A DNA stretch of 64,000 nt from Coccinella septempunctata (GCF_907165205.1 NC_058189.1:50556270-50620269), one strand, 5' to 3'. Numbered from the stretch's first letter, positions 21,331-34,100 are shown. The notes: generated from the letters alone by a model not told the origin. Made by a program: numbers and translations.

Positions 21331-21850
21331 GTAATTTTCAAATTTTCTTCCTTCATTTTCCTATACCTTGTTTAAAAGATTTTTGATTTATTAAAAAAAA
21401 TTGATATTTTTGAACCAAGGGTGAACAGTGTTGAGAATATATAAGTATATGGGTCATTAATAGAAGTAATTTTCAAATTTTCTTCCTTCATTTTTCCATA
21501 CCTTGTTTACAAGATTTTTTATTTATTAAAAAAATTGATATTTTTGAACCAAGGGTGAACAGTGTTGAGAATATATAAGTATATGGGTCATTAATAGAAG
21601 TAATTTTCAAATTTTCTTCCTTCATTTTTCTATACCTTGTTTACAAGATTTTTTATTTATCAAAAAAATTGATATTTTTGAACCAAGGGTGAACAGTGTT
21701 GAGAATATATAAGTATATGGGTCATTAATAGAAGTAATTTTCAAATTTTCTTCCTTCATTTTTCTATACCTTGTTTACAAGATTTTTTATTTATTAAAAA
21801 AATTATCGAGTGTCGAGGAAATATAAGTAGATGGGTCGTTAATAGAAAAT
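21331..21850. repeat. Tandem array, four copies of about 134 bp
   Basis: Units begin GTAATTTTCAAATTTTCTTC at 21331, 21466, 21600 and 21734. Units 2 and 3 are nearly identical. The last carries an internal deletion after TTATTTATTAAAAAAATT. AT-rich, non-coding. Confidence 0.85.
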
Positions 21851-24313
21851 ATATTCAAAATTAATAATAGGATTTTTCACAGTAGATGATGAGGAGTGGC
21901 ATACTACTCAATAATATAATAAAATATAACAGTGCTCGATCGGTCGATAACTCTTAGAAATTTTGGAGAGTGATTTAAACTTTGGTGAAATCTGATATAC
22001 TTATCGCAAAAGATAAACAATTTTTTATTTTATAAGGTGGTCAGAAAGTGGTGCACCCCGCTTTTCTTTCCTAATGAGAATACCCAATTTATATATCATA
22101 TTCTGAATCTACACGAAATTCTTATTTCGAAATAATTCACTTATTGTTAAAATTTATCTGTGTGATTTTCTGACATATGCAACTTAATCTGACAAATTTC
22201 ATGGTTATGATGAGATCATATCTGGAAAACCCTTCGAAAATGATACAGGATGTATCATATTTCAACAGTAACAGTAGATTCTTGAGGTCAAAAGAAACAC
22301 TTTTGTACAATTTTTCCGAATCGGCTCGCAGTTTAAAAAATACTGGCTGTTGAAAAACCATAAAAAATTCTATTTTCAGGTCTATTTCACAAACGATTTT
22401 ATCAAATGGAATTTTTGAATATAGATTTTCATTTATTGGATAAATCTTTTTCAAGTCAAAGACACACCCTGTATATACAGGGGAGTTTCGCAAGGTGTTT
22501 CTGAGCAAATTTCCCCTTCACATGAAGATAGTTGGTATTACACATTGAACTCTAAAAGAAGAAGAAGAAGAAAGATTCTTTAAGAGTTCAATGGTATTAT
22601 ATTGTCTGTGAGAGGTGACAGGGATGAAAAAAGATAGGAACATGTGCATATGTTATACGCAAAGATATTACATAATATCTTTGGTTTTACGTAAAACATC
22701 CCTAACAACTCAAGTACATTCTATGGACATCCAGGGACGTCTCTCACAAAATAGGAGCATGTACCATACGGCACCACGAGGATTTTGTTCGTGTTGAACA
22801 TAATGAAAGGTGATTTAGTATGCCCAAACTTCGAAGCATCGAATAATCGTGTTCAAATAGTGGGCCACATAAAACGACGAGTGGCTTATTATGGACCATA
22901 TCCAAAATTTTGTTTTTTTGGGATATAATTTCAAGGAATATTTTTTTCTTTATATTTCGATTATTAAAATTTCATTTGCTGTAAAATTATGTTTAGAGAT
23001 AAGATAGAGTTGGCCATATATGCCTCCACTATCTTACTTAATTTGCATTCCGCTCAGTTTAAAATCTTCAGCATAATAAATTTTATAAATCAAATAAGCC
23101 GAGACCGAATATGAGAGTATCTGTCATCGATAACAACGTTTGTAATTCCGATTCGGTTTCATTGTTTTTATTTCATTGACTGTCACACGTCGGACTGTTT
23201 ATTAATTTATTCTTAACTTCCCATGACCAATTTTAAAATATTAGTTGTATGATTAGGTATAATTTGTTTTGTGTATGATTAATAAATGTCTTCTTTTTCG
23301 CCTTGAGAAAGGAACAAAATATGTAGTTAGAAACGTTGGCGAATTCATAAGTGATTGTTTTTCAACCTGTCCAAATTCCTGCGATATTTTACTTATTTCA
23401 AACATGGTCGTGAATACTGCAGAATAAATTTTATCTTTTTAAGTGACTCAGTTCGTAATTCAGGTATTACTTCCCTTGAGCATTAAGGGTAAGCTGGGTT
23501 AGCACAAGTTAGCTGACAATTTTCAGAGTTTATCATTTAGTGACGGCCTTGTGGAATAGGAATTATGGAAAACAGGAAAATTGAAAAATTATTCCAATGC
23601 ATAAAGATCTCTTAAATAGAAATTTTATTTCAAAAGGACAATCATTCTCTAAATTACACCAAATTCTTCACAATTCATCATATAGCTTCACAACCATTAG
23701 ATGGCTAAATTAGAGATTACTCCTTTAGAAGGTGCACTTAGGGTGGTTTTGAATTTATTATCGATTATTAGAATTCATCGAACTCCGTGATGTTTCGTGT
23801 GAATATGAAGGAAAAATAGCTCCACTAATCACCTTCGGCGAGACTGAAGCTTCTGCCAGAGTAATTATCACCAATTTTTCGCAGTTTCATAATTATATCC
23901 TCTTGTCGAGGACCAGAAACAGTTTTACCTCCTCCTGGTATTTTTCTACATTTACCGAAAAATTCTGTAATAGAGAGAGGTACCTAAAAGTATGCGAAGA
24001 AAAATAAAACATAACTATTTGTGTCTTCTTGAATTTCGCGAAAGAAAAATCATATGGACCCTTTCAATTTTCAGTTTATTCTTCTCAATTTATAAAAATT
24101 GGTCCTCGGAATTGAAAAAAATATTATGATAAAGTGCCTTTATATGCAAATATCAGTTCTCGGTGACTACAAAATTTCCTCAAATTCGATGTTAAATCCA
24201 TCATTCAGTCGATTATATAATTCAAGATATTTTTTCTAAATAAATTATTCAACAACTGTTTTGATTAATTTTAGGCAAATTCAAGCCAAAAAAAAGTATT
24301 TTTCCACACTATG
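21851..24313. other. Intergenic region with decayed repeats
   Basis: A family D fragment lies at about 22265-22477 (GTAGATTCTTGAGGTCAAAA...GTCAAAGACACACCCTGTA). A (GAA)n run is at 22558-22575. At about 23300-23345 is CTTGAGAAAGGAACAAAATA...GAAACGTTGGCG, a phrase typical of insect retroelement tails; its element type is not determined. No gene seen. Confidence 0.4.
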
Positions 24314-24931
24314 CAGGGTGAGTCTTTGACTCGTACAAATATTTGAACAGTAGATTTTTGAGGTCAAATGAAACACTTTTTTCCTTTACCATTTTTTCTG
24401 AATCTGCATGGTTTGATAGATGCAGGCTGTTGAAAAGCCATAAAAACGGTTTTATCGAATGAAATGAATTTCGGGATGAAGTTTTTTATTTATTTGATTA
24501 ATCCTTTTCGAACACAAAATATCACCCACGTGCTCCAGTTTTCTCATTATAACTACCATGAAAATACCTAAAATTCAAAGAACCCAACTCTAGAAACTAA
24601 GTTGGTCGCTAAATAATGAATATTTGAACGTTTTGTAAAATAAAAGTATTCCTCATATTTTCTCGTATAATGCGCCGTTTTCGAGTACTTTGATATTCAA
24701 AAAAGTATCTGTGAAATTTGAAAATTGGATGCTTTTACTGATTACTACTCAGATTAAGCTAGTTATTCTGATAGTAATTTTGTTTTTCCAGAGGTGGCAT
24801 AGCTCTTTATGAAAACTTAAAATGGCTACAGCTTTTTATCAGGGCCGAATCGAGAAAATTGGTATTGAAAAAAAGTGTTTCTTTGGACCTCAACAATCTA
24901 CTATATTTGTATGAGTCAAAGACTTACCCTG
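24314..24931. mobile_element. Family D element, copy 1
   Basis: Long inverted ends: CAGGGTGAGTCTTTGACTCG...AGTAGATTTTTGAGGTCAAA at left and the complement at right (GAGTCAAAGACTTACCCTG). Internal landmarks shared with other copies: GCGCCGTTTTCGAGTA, CACCCACGTGCTCCAGTTTT and GAGGTGGCATAGCTC. Non-coding, about 600 bp, terminal repeats near 100 bp. Confidence 0.8.
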
Positions 24932-25829
24932 TTTCAGTTAACGAGCATAGAATCACATGAATATCCCACTAATAATAAATGTTTAGCTTATAGCTATTTC
25001 AATATCCGACAACCATTTGCGGAACACGATCAGCGATCTGCGTTATGAAATCAGGAGCATGAAATACAGTTATTTTCCTAACAAATGCGGAAAGTTATAC
25101 TTTTTCGCACGAAACTGTTGCCAATGTTCGGGCAAGTCTCTATGCGACTTGAAATGACTGTAGGAAAAGGGTTGAACGCGTGCCTTTGTAGGAAAAACCT
25201 TGAATCACAAACAGTTAAAGAAAAATAGCCGTAAAATAATCTATTCCACCAACCAATATTACACAATTTTTAAATTGATTTTGTTACAGGTATTGGGAGT
25301 GAAAACCCTAAAAATTTCAGGATATAAAATTTATAATGAATTAATTATTATTATTAATAGTTTCGATTTCACGCGAAAAGATCATAAATTGTCTAATCTT
25401 TATCCGGTCAAAATATTAGTTGAGCCGAGCATTCGCTAGAAGAATAAATCATAATGTTAAACAACAACAGTAAACTGAGAATTATAAATACTTAAATAAC
25501 TGCTAGGTCAAAATCAAAGCAACAGGTGAACGAGTTCATATAAGTATTCACTATTTATACTGATTAAAAAAGTTTCCGGCTAGCGGGATAGCTTTCCAAT
25601 ATAAACGAGAAACCAGAGATTGGTTTTTCGCTTTAGAGAATTCAATATCGTATGTCACTTCATCGATCGGAGTAGGAATTCTCTTATTGTTACTTTTTAT
25701 CTGCTAGGAACAAACAAAGTGTTCTCTGATTGAAATAAGAACTATGAAATATTTTAAATTTCTCTAATGATTATGCCTTATGAAGTTGACACTTCAACCA
25801 TATTTTATTATAATTAGAATTCTGACTGA
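24932..25829. other. Gap between family D and the CCN gene 3' end
   Basis: No feature recognised; short open frames have no resemblance to known proteins. Confidence 0.4.
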
Positions 25830-25835
25830 TTTATT
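25830..25835 (-). promoter_or_regulatory. Candidate poly(A) signal of the CCN-like gene
   Basis: AATAAA on the minus strand, about 230 bp after the stop at 26063-26065. Another AATAAA lies at 25804-25809. Either could serve. Confidence 0.35.
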
Positions 25836-26062
25836 GAAAATTTCTCCTAAAATATGAAAAACAATACTGAAGAGATTTTCACCTATACAAAATATACCAA
25901 TACTATAATAAATTCTTTTCAGAACCAGAATAATTCATATTTGGATATGAAGGCACAATATTCACACAAAAAAAAATGTCAATCAACCCTAGTTTCAGAA
26001 TCGATCGCTTGAACATCTCAGATTCTACATTTCATCATTCTGATATGAATATTCTTCGATAT

Positions 26063-26461
26063 TTAAGGCGCGGCTGTCCTGTGCACCCTGTGTAAGATAA
26101 CTTCTCCAGTGGTCAAAGTTGGAATTAGGGTCTCGGTCTCGCAACTACATTTCAACACCCACTGAAATAAAACAGTCAACTTCTTCAGCTCATTTGTTCC
26201 AGCGAACCCATCTTCTGACCATAGATCTTCTTCAGCTTCCAGATACTCAGGCAGATATTCACTGATGTCTTCAGATGGGGGAATACCATCGCACATGAAT
26301 TCTACCTTAACTGTGGTGCTCAGGCTGGGTTTACACGTGGTGTTTGGGGTGGGGCAGCTGCCACAGAATTTCGGACGAAACTTCTTCTTGCTTCTGCATG
26401 GGCCGAATCGGATGAAAACTGATGTACTCAACCGGTGTGTTGCTTTGCATTCATGTCCCCT
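26063..26461 (-). CDS. CCN-family protein, C-terminal cystine-knot exon
   Basis: The minus-strand exon begins after TTGTTTCAG (phase 0) and ends at TAA (26063-26065). It encodes RGHECKATHRLSTSVFIRFG, then CRSKKKFRPKFCGSCPTP, TTCKPSLSTTVKVEFMCDG and, later, LKCSCETE. The order of cysteines and the phrases RPKFCGSC and VEFxC match module IV (CTCK) of CCN1-6 proteins. These are secreted matricellular regulators that bind integrins, proteoglycans and growth factors. Unusually, about 45 mostly acidic residues (EYLPEYLEAEEDLWSEDG region) separate the VEFMC and LKCSC cysteines, where vertebrate members have roughly 12 residues. The second Cys of the family's CC pair and the last knot Cys are not evident. 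Confidence 0.85.
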   Translation of the reverse strand, partial: RGHECKATHRLSTSVFIRFGPCRSKKKFRPKFCGSCPTPNTTCKPSLSTTVKVEFMCDGIPPSEDISEYLPEYLEAEEDLWSEDGFAGTNELKKLTVLFQWVLKCSCETETLIPTLTTGEVILHRVHRTAAP

Positions 26462-26629
26462 CTGAAACAATGAATTGTTATTCTATTCAAATAAATATCG
26501 TTATTGAACAATACAAGAAATGAGCCATTCATTCATTAACGACCATATGCATATATGGATATATCAATATCCAAAACACTTAACAAGTGTTGAATACGAA
26601 ATTTAGAGATTGATTTTCTTGGAATACTC

Positions 26630-27147
26630 CTTCTGACAAAAATGATATATCTTTGAAACATCACATTATTAAAAATGAAAAATAAAAATGGGTATTAAAA
26701 GTCTAAAGCGTTTTATGAGAATTGCACAAGTTGACAACATCGACTGAAATATGCCTTGATAATAAAGGACAACAAATGCATTCTCTTGATGAGATAGACA
26801 AGGATGGCTGTCTATGAAGTCTGTGACGATCGAGGAAGGTCGTAAAATTTTATGGGATTTTTATGGCCGGTTGCAGTTGAAGCTCGCAAGTAAGTACGCG
26901 CCTGTAGATCAACAGCTGTTATTTTATAAACAAGCTGATCGGACATTGTTCTTTTCATTGTCTTGTATGCGCTGTTGCCAAATCGTAAACTCCGCACAAA
27001 GCGATTTAAATTTTAAAACCCCATATTTGAAGGATGATTTTGAATAGTTTCCGCAGTGAATTTGAAAAAATCATGAATGAAACTAATAATTATTCAGTTT
27101 AAACTTGGATATGCAGTGATAACCCAAATTGAGGATAATTCCCCATT
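26630..27147. mobile_element. Family C element, copy 2 (in CCN intron)
   Basis: GGAATACTCCTTCTGACAAA at left, GAGGATAATTCCCC at right, sharing CAAGTTGACAACATCGACTG and GGAAGGTCGTAAAATTTTAT with copies at 17801 and 52109. Open frames of 61-77 codons here recur in the other copies but resemble no transposase. Confidence 0.7.
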
Positions 27148-27623
27148 CACTAAAACTCTAACTTATTCAGGCATTGTCACTTGTACATTTATAGTGGTAT
27201 TTCATTACGAATTCTTCTATTAAGAACCAATAAGATAGGTATATATCACACAACAATTATTAGATTGAAGAATTGATTTTTTTTCATTCACAACTCCATT
27301 TCGTAGAGAATTCTCTTGTGGATTTTTCATCTGTATTCTATTGCTATTATGCTATGCTTAGTTTGGTGAAAATAATATTGCACCTTTGTCTAAAATTTGC
27401 GACGTTCTTTATGATGAATAGTTTTGATCTTGTGGTACGTAAGTTTTGATATCTCGCTTTTCCATCGCTGTTCAAAATTGACCAAATTTTGAAATTTTTA
27501 TATTTTTTTTTTAAATGGGTACCATCATATGGGATGATATTGAATTTCGAGTTTGAATTGAAGTAGAGGGGTGACCCAAATTCGATGCATCTCGAGACCT
27601 ATAAGACTTAGAGAAAAAATCTT
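27148..27623. other. CCN intron, low-copy repeat
   Basis: About 27411-27560 (TAGTTTTGATCTTGTGGTAC... to GATATTGAATTTCGAGTTTG) has a second copy at about 35187-35350. Nothing else recognised. Confidence 0.45.
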
Positions 27624-27783
27624 CGGCCGTTATCAATAAACCTATCTATCCATTGTTTCAGTCACTGAAGATAGAAAAATCATCTGATTTCGTTTCTATG
27701 ATCTATCTGTAGATATATTTTAGAATGGTTTCCAATCGTCAGTAAGTGAAACGATGGATAGATAGGTTTATTGAAAACGGCTG
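27624..27783. mobile_element. Family I MITE, 160 bp
   Basis: CGGCCGTTATCAATAAACCT at left and the complement of CAGCCGTTTTCAATAAACCT at right, same internal sequence as 16949 and 59484. No clean duplication remains. Confidence 0.75.
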
Positions 27784-30590
27784 ATAGAAAGCAAATCATA
27801 GATATCTTGATTCGTTCTCGAGTTACAGGGCGTTTCTGAAAAATAACTGTTTCAAATATTTCCCTACATATTGGTTTATGTTCGTTTATGCTTATGTTAT
27901 TCAGTAATTTGTATAATATATTATTATATTTTATGTGATACTCGTAACAGTCGTGATGGATCATAGAATTTAATTACCATTTCAGAGATATAGAGGAGAT
28001 TCGGTGTTTCTTAATGATACACCATATATTTTTCAACTCGGGTTTTTAGTCGTAGATTTGTCGAAAAGCATCCCATTGACGGTTTTTCAAAAGTGTCATC
28101 TGTTTCAAAATTATTCAGTTTTCCGACTTCGGTCTTGACATGGGACTTACAAAGCTTTATCGGAGAATCAACGCTTGATTGAAGAATACACGTCAATTCG
28201 TATTCAATCGATAATTCAATCATGAACATTCAGAATATCATTCTCGCATCAAACTATGATCCATATAGGTACATCCATTCAAAGATTCAGCGACTTATTC
28301 AATCTACAGTGCGAACCTAAATCATGGAACAATAAATTCATTTTCTCAGACGAAAAATATTTGGCAACAAAATCCTGAAACAGGTCACTTTTTGGTTCAC
28401 TTTGACTAAATTTGTATGCATTTTTGAAGGATTTTTGTTGCACTCTGTGCCATCCCCATCAACCGTCTAAATTTTTTGAATAGGGAAAGTGAGTCATGTG
28501 GCACTTTTTTGGCAATGTCTTTGTATCTTCTTTACAGGTCTGCAGAGATTTTCAAGAAAAAAAATTGTTAGTTCAAAGAGGTTTTCAGTATGTGCACTTT
28601 GTCATGGCTCATTTACTTTGAGACGATGGTTACTGATGGTACCGAATGGAAGTCGACCATTACAGTTTTGTTCATGCACAACTTTCAAACGCTTTCAACC
28701 CCCCCACGTGAAAAATTAGAATGTGTGAAGCACTGCGCTTCAGTTATGATCTTAAGTACCTAGGTATGTATTAGTACGTTTCTAATGAAGTTGAAACTTG
28801 AATTGAAACGATAAAATGTTTCAATTCAAAGAAAGATTTCTGGCAACGCAATTTCATCAATGTTATGCAGTGTTTCACACTGTACGTGTTATCGTCTGTT
28901 CTCACAAAGAAAGTGAGTACGCGGTATTTTTCTGAGATATGAGGTGTCCAATATAAAAACTTTTCTCACGTTTTCTTCGATAACATTGAAAGAGTTGGAG
29001 TCAGTGTTCAGAATAATGAAGGACTACAATCATTTCAATGAAATATCTCTGACAATTTTAACAACAAAAGCATGGGAAAACTTTCCATTTTTGACAAAGG
29101 AGTGGTGCATATTTGGCCTCATGTGTCTTCACGAAATATTTTTGGACAAGGAATCACCTTCTGCATTTTTGCCGCATCTTTAGCAAATACCCTTTGTTTA
29201 GTAGTGAAAATTTGTAAATATGTCAAACTGCTGAATGGAGTTTTATTCACAGCGATAAAATTACTCTTTTCTCTTTTATTTCTAATAGACAAGGATTAGA
29301 ACGCAAGATATATGTGCATGGGTAGGTAAACCTTTTAGCTTTTAGTCGTATTCTTCTCAATATGAATATCAGGGAATTTAATTCTTGCGTTAATTTCATT
29401 GTAGTTTTCGGAGTCCCATCTCAAATTCCGCCTATTGAAATTTATTGATTTGTCTATGCGAGTAACCGGTCTCTTTTGAATAGTGATCGACAGGTTTGGC
29501 CGCCCCTCCTCAAAAAGTTGGAGGGTAGAGAATTCAATTGCCTGATTGATGCTGAAGGTCCTTCATTTCTGATATTGAATTTTCTACCCGAATAAGTTTC
29601 AGAAGCAGGCACGAACGCTACTAATTCTGTTAACTTTTGGGATTTGATCAGTTCGTACAGAACTTATTTGACCGAAGAATTATTCAAGAACCCAGCTTCA
29701 CTTTTCGAATGAGATTCAAGAATGATTTATATCATTTATTTGTTGGAAGATACTTATATATTCGAGCTTTTCCAACCAACAATTTGGGGACCAATAAATT
29801 TTTTCGCAAAAAAAAATTCTCTACTGTCCAATAATTTTTCAGTCCAAAAATTATCGAAATATTTTATTACTCAATAACTCTCTTCTTAGTTAAAAACAAT
29901 GCTTCTAGATCTTAACAAAGATTCATTTTCATCTTATTCTGCAAACCATAATTTAGCAACTCCTATCGTCACCTTCCACAGTTGGAAGAAAATTTACAAA
30001 CTCTAACTTCTCTCCAGTTGAGAAAATATATGATAGTCAGGGCTCTGAAGACAAGGTGAATAATAAGGATTTTCTTTCGCATTAGAAATCCATTAATCGC
30101 CAAGGGCTACAATATTGTCATTGTCTCAATGAATCTGATGATGAACCAATACTAAAATTTTTATTTCAACAATATTTCCATCGACAGCATCTTTTTCAAA
30201 ATAAATTGCGCAGTTCTGGTTTGACATCGAAAGGCAGATTACCATATTTTTTTGTTTAGAATAGGTAGTGGAAAGCCCTAAACATATCGAAAGATATAAC
30301 GGAATATATCATGCCCTGTATGATCAACGATAAATCTTGCGGCCTTTTTCGAATAAGAGGTGTTTGCAACCCTTGTTGGTGCCATTTTGTGAATTTGTCT
30401 TTTTGTGAGGGACAATTTTATAAAATACAATAAACTATTCATATTTCATTTCAGACATAACATTCATAACAATGATGTATAATAGGACATGTCAAGAGGG
30501 TTGTGATATAAACATAAGAGAAAAAGAAAGAAATGCAATGAAATTGCAAAAACGAAATAAGATGAAAAGTGAATTTGAACCAAGTGAATA
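27784..30590. other. CCN intron, largely unclassified
   Basis: A partial copy of the 1251-1690 foldback lies at about 28150-28290 (AAAGCTTTATCGGAGAATCA...). The rest holds short open frames of 65-79 codons without family resemblance. No exon of the CCN gene is needed here because the flanking exons join in phase. Confidence 0.4.
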
Positions 30591-31868
30591 CAGAGCGAGT
30601 ATTTGACTCGTACAAATATTTTAATAGTAGATTCTTGAGGTCAAAAGAAACACTTTTTTCCCTTACCATTTTTTCCGATTCGGCCATGATAAAAAGATAT
30701 AGCCATTTTAATTTTTCATAATGAGCTATGCCACCCCTATAGAAACAAATTTCCCTTCAGAATAACGAATCTATGACACTACACGTCTATGTAAAACAGC
30801 GTTGCATTAATCCAAAGTACACAATTTTCCAAATATCACAGATATTTTTTATTTTTGAACATCAAATTACTCGAAAATGGCGCATTATACGAGAAAATAT
30901 AAGAAACGTTCAAATATGTATTAGATAGCGTCCAACTTAGTTTCAAGAGTTTGGTTATTTGAATTTTTGGTATTTTTATGGTTCGTAAGGGTCATAATGA
31001 TGAAACTGGGAGACGTGGGTGATATATTGTGTTCGGAAAAGATTCATCAAATAAATGAAAGACTATATTCCGAAATTCATTTCATTCGATAAAACCATAG
31101 ACTTATAATACATGGACTCACTGTCACGTGACTTTTCAGTAGATCGAGAGGTTGTGTGCATTAAAGAGAGAAGAGCTTATGCGTTCTAATCGAATAAGAA
31201 AGAGATGAACTGATTCCGTGTGGGCAATGTCAAAATCATATGATGGATATAAACGCAGACGTTGCCCACAAGGTGTTCATACGTTGAGTATTATTCACAT
31301 TATATTTATTCTTGAATGAAACTCACATAATTTTTATATTTTCCATTTCGAAGGAATGTTAAGGAATTCCTGTTTGCCTTCTCGGAAGCTTGTTGAACAT
31401 TTATTATGGAAAATTTTTACAATTTTCGCAGACTTTGCCCACAAGGTGTTGATACGTTGATTATTATTCTCATTACATCTATTTTTGACTAAAACTCACA
31501 TATTTTTTGACATAATTGATTTCGAAGGAATGCTATGGAATTCCTGTGTGTCTTCTCGGAAGCTTGTTTAAAATTTATTGAAGAAAATTTTCGCATAAAC
31601 TTGTGTTCTATAACCTTTTGACAGCTTGCCCACAAACTCTCCATCTTATTCAACCTAACGACTTCTCTCTCACAGGCGGAGTCCATGTTATTTTAAGTCT
31701 ATGGATAAAACCGTTTGAGAGAACTAAAAATAACATTTTTCATGGTTTTTTAACAGCCTGTATCTTTTAAACCGAGCCGATTCAGAAAAAAAGGTATAGA
31801 AAAAAGTGTTTCTTTTGACCTCACGAAATTACTGTTAAAATATGTGTACGAGTCGAGAACTCACCCTG
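30591..31868. mobile_element. Family D element, copy 2, split by a hAT-like element
   Basis: Left end GAGTATTTGACTCGTACAAA, right end GAGTCGAGAACTCACCCTG. The two halves match copy 1 once the insertion at 31096-31703 and its duplication are removed. Confidence 0.75.
31096..31703. mobile_element. 608-bp hAT-like element inside family D
   Basis: Inverted ends CATAGACTTATAATACATGG and CATAGACTTAAAATAACATG (complement of right) are flanked by exact 8-bp GATAAAAC (31088-31095, 31704-31711). The inside has two related blocks around GCCCACAAGGTGTT (31265, 31437). No transposase. Confidence 0.85.
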
Positions 31869-32342
31869 TATACCAACTTGGAGCTTGGATGGAATTCATT
31901 ATTACTATAAAAACATTTCTGAATAAACAGAGTGTTTATTTCTCCTTTAAACTGTCTATCGTTTACTAATTTGTATCACAAAATAATTGTATAACATTAT
32001 ACCAGCCATTCTTGGTGACCTCATTTGTTCGGGTGCACAAACTTGATGTTCGGTATTATAATTTTGGGAACCTGAGCACTTCATAAAGTTATCCGGGATA
32101 TTTCTTAGAAACAACGAACAATTTAACATATAAATACAAGGAAGCGTCAAGATACCGAACTTTCTGAATATTTCCCTACAAGATTCCCGAGGCTTCAAAC
32201 CAAAAGCATAATCTTTTTCTGCGCGTTGAACACCCGACCACTCTCCGATAACGAGATTCAAGCAACGACGTTTCGAGAATATATTGAAAAATTCTTAGCC
32301 TACCCACTATAGAACCAAACAAAATTTCAAAGTCAAAATTTT

Positions 32343-33397
32343 TTACTCAACATATTCACCTCTTAATTGGATATATTTATTACAGCGAACCTGCAACTTC
32401 TGTAGACCTTTCAAAAAAAATGTTTCTTCTTGTTCTGTAAACCAGACCTCCACCTCTTTTATTACCTCCTCGTTGGAAGAAAATTTACGACCCTTTGAAC
32501 TTTTTTTCAGTTGAGGAAAGAGATGATAGTCGGATGGAGCCAAATCTGGTGAATAAGGGGGTGTTCTAGTAATTCAAACCCTAAATCACGAATTTTATGA
32601 CAACATGAGATTTGTGTGCAGGGGCGTTTTCCTGCGAAAACAAAACAACTTTGGATAGCTTTCCGCGTCTTTTCTCTTCAATTTTTTCCCGTAGAGTGGT
32701 CAGTAATGTCGAATAGTAATCTCCGGGTATTGTTCTACCCTTATCCAAAAAATCAATCATGATTACTCCATGGTAATCCCAAAAAACTGAAATAAGAACT
32801 TTTCCAGCAGATTTTTGGGCATGAAAATTCTTAGGTCTTGGAGAACCAGAGTGTCGCCATTCCATCGATTGTTGCTTTGTTTCTGGATCGTAGAAATGTA
32901 CCCAAGTCTCATCCATAGTAACAATTCGGTTTAAGAAGTCTACATCGTTTTCAAATCGAGCACAGATCGAACGCGATGCTTCTATCCTTGCACGCTGTTG
33001 GTCAACATTCAAACATTTGGGGATCCATTTTGCAGCAATTTTTCTTATGACCAAATTGACGTGAACTATATGATGAACGCGTTCGTATGAAATATTCAGA
33101 GCTTCAGATATCCGTTTTTGCCCAATTCGACGGTCTGATAAAATCATGTCATGAACTGCATCGATATTTTCGGGGACTGACACAGAAACTGGCCTTACCG
33201 ATCGGTCATCATCTGCAATGGAAAATTTACCTCTTGCTTGCAGTCCAATTTTTCACGGTCGCATACGAAGGACATTGATCATCAAGGGTATTAAGCATAT
33301 CTTCGTTAACCTGCTTACCTCTTAACCCTTTTAAATACGGGCACTTGATGATGGCTCGATACTCCAATTTTTCGATTTTTACAATTTCGTTGGACAT
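32343..33397 (-). pseudogene. Mariner transposase pseudogene, copy 1
   Basis: The minus-strand start at 33397 (MSNEIVK) and TAA at the 32343 end bound about 350 codons, the usual mariner size. Recognised are RRIGQKRISEALNISYERV (second helix-turn-helix), CLNVDQQRARIEA, the first catalytic Asp in TMDETWVHFYDPE, and PSDYHLFPQL containing the third. The second acidic position reads QEN instead of QDN, so a DD34D Asp has become Glu. Frameshifts split it near 33190 and 32560. Non-functional. Confidence 0.9.
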
Positions 33398-33532
33398 CTT
33401 CTTTCTTTTAATTTTTTGCGTAGTTCTGTTTTACTTTTTTGACCTCAAAATTCACACTGACACTTCTAATGAGTAATTGTTCGTTGCTATGGTAACGCAA
33501 TTTTTTTTTTCATGCATGGAACTGGTCTAGGC

Positions 33533-33799
33533 CTTAGAACATATATACATGGAATGGAAAATAAACATTCCAAAGCCTGGAGTGAGATAGTTGCTTAGTG
33601 TCGCCAATCACATTTGAGACAGTTGATTTGGACATCAGAGTCACATCAATTTCCAGTACGAATAAATAGGAAATATGTGAATTTTTCAATTTAAAGCCAC
33701 TGCCTTAGTGTCGCGCTAGACAGAGAAACATCGAATGTTTGTACTACGAAACATTCAATTGTAGCACTGAATGGCCATTCCATGTATCTATGTTCTAAG
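33533..33799. mobile_element. 267-bp hAT-like MITE inside mariner
   Basis: Ends CTTAGAACATATATACATGG and CTTAGAACATAGATACATGG (complement), with exact 8-bp GTCTAGGC at 33525-33532 and 33800-33807. The uninterrupted mariner copy at 38393 shows the empty site CTGGTCTAGGCTA. Confidence 0.85.
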
Positions 33800-34100
33800 G
33801 TCTAGGCTAACCAGGTATCAATACATCCTCGTATAACAGAGATGACAGTAGGCAAGGCCATAGTAGATGTTGACCAATGCATCAAGGGGACGAGAGTCCT
33901 TCGATCTGTGCAAGGATCTGTAAATTGTATGCAATTTTTTGCATACATTGTCAATCTGACAGAGCCATCTCAAATTTTTGTCAATGCTTAGCACTCCCAT
34001 TGATGACAAATCGGAAAGTCGAATTGAACATTGATATCGACGATCGGTGAATTAGTCTCACAGTGAATTTTCAACTCCTGGTGAACACCTTTTATAGCAG

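Larger units (their letters stand above)
32274..33831 (-). mobile_element. Mariner element, copy 1 (with nested MITE)
   Basis: Ends are about 28-bp inverted repeats of the form CGAGGATRTATTGA...TTAGCCTA. TATA follows the right end; the left TA has mutated to TT. Removing the nested 267-bp MITE and its duplication leaves about 1283 bp, the normal mariner length. It carries a broken transposase on the minus strand. Confidence 0.85.
31956..34100 (-). pseudogene. Jockey-like LINE reverse-transcriptase remnant, interrupted by mariner
   Basis: Minus strand. Before the mariner the frame reads IDKNLRWLCQIDNVCKKLHT, then ALVNIYYGLAYCHLCY. After the mariner it resumes as a NVVA-type segment, SESGRVFNAQKKIM, then (frameshifted) FGLKPRESCREIF and FGILTLPCIYM. 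Together these are the contiguous post-catalytic motifs of jockey-clade polymerases. Joining the flanks across the mariner gives YCHLCY-NVV without loss, which fixes the insertion point at a TA. Several frameshifts and stops. The catalytic domain is absent. Confidence 0.8.

Noticed and set aside
22558..22575. GAA repeats as a CRISPR-like or regulatory array
   Set aside because: A simple trinucleotide microsatellite with no spacer structure.
26812..27047. Recurrent 61-77 codon frames inside family C (also 52259-52444)
   Set aside because: Both strands are open, no transposase motif is present, and the third copy breaks the frame.
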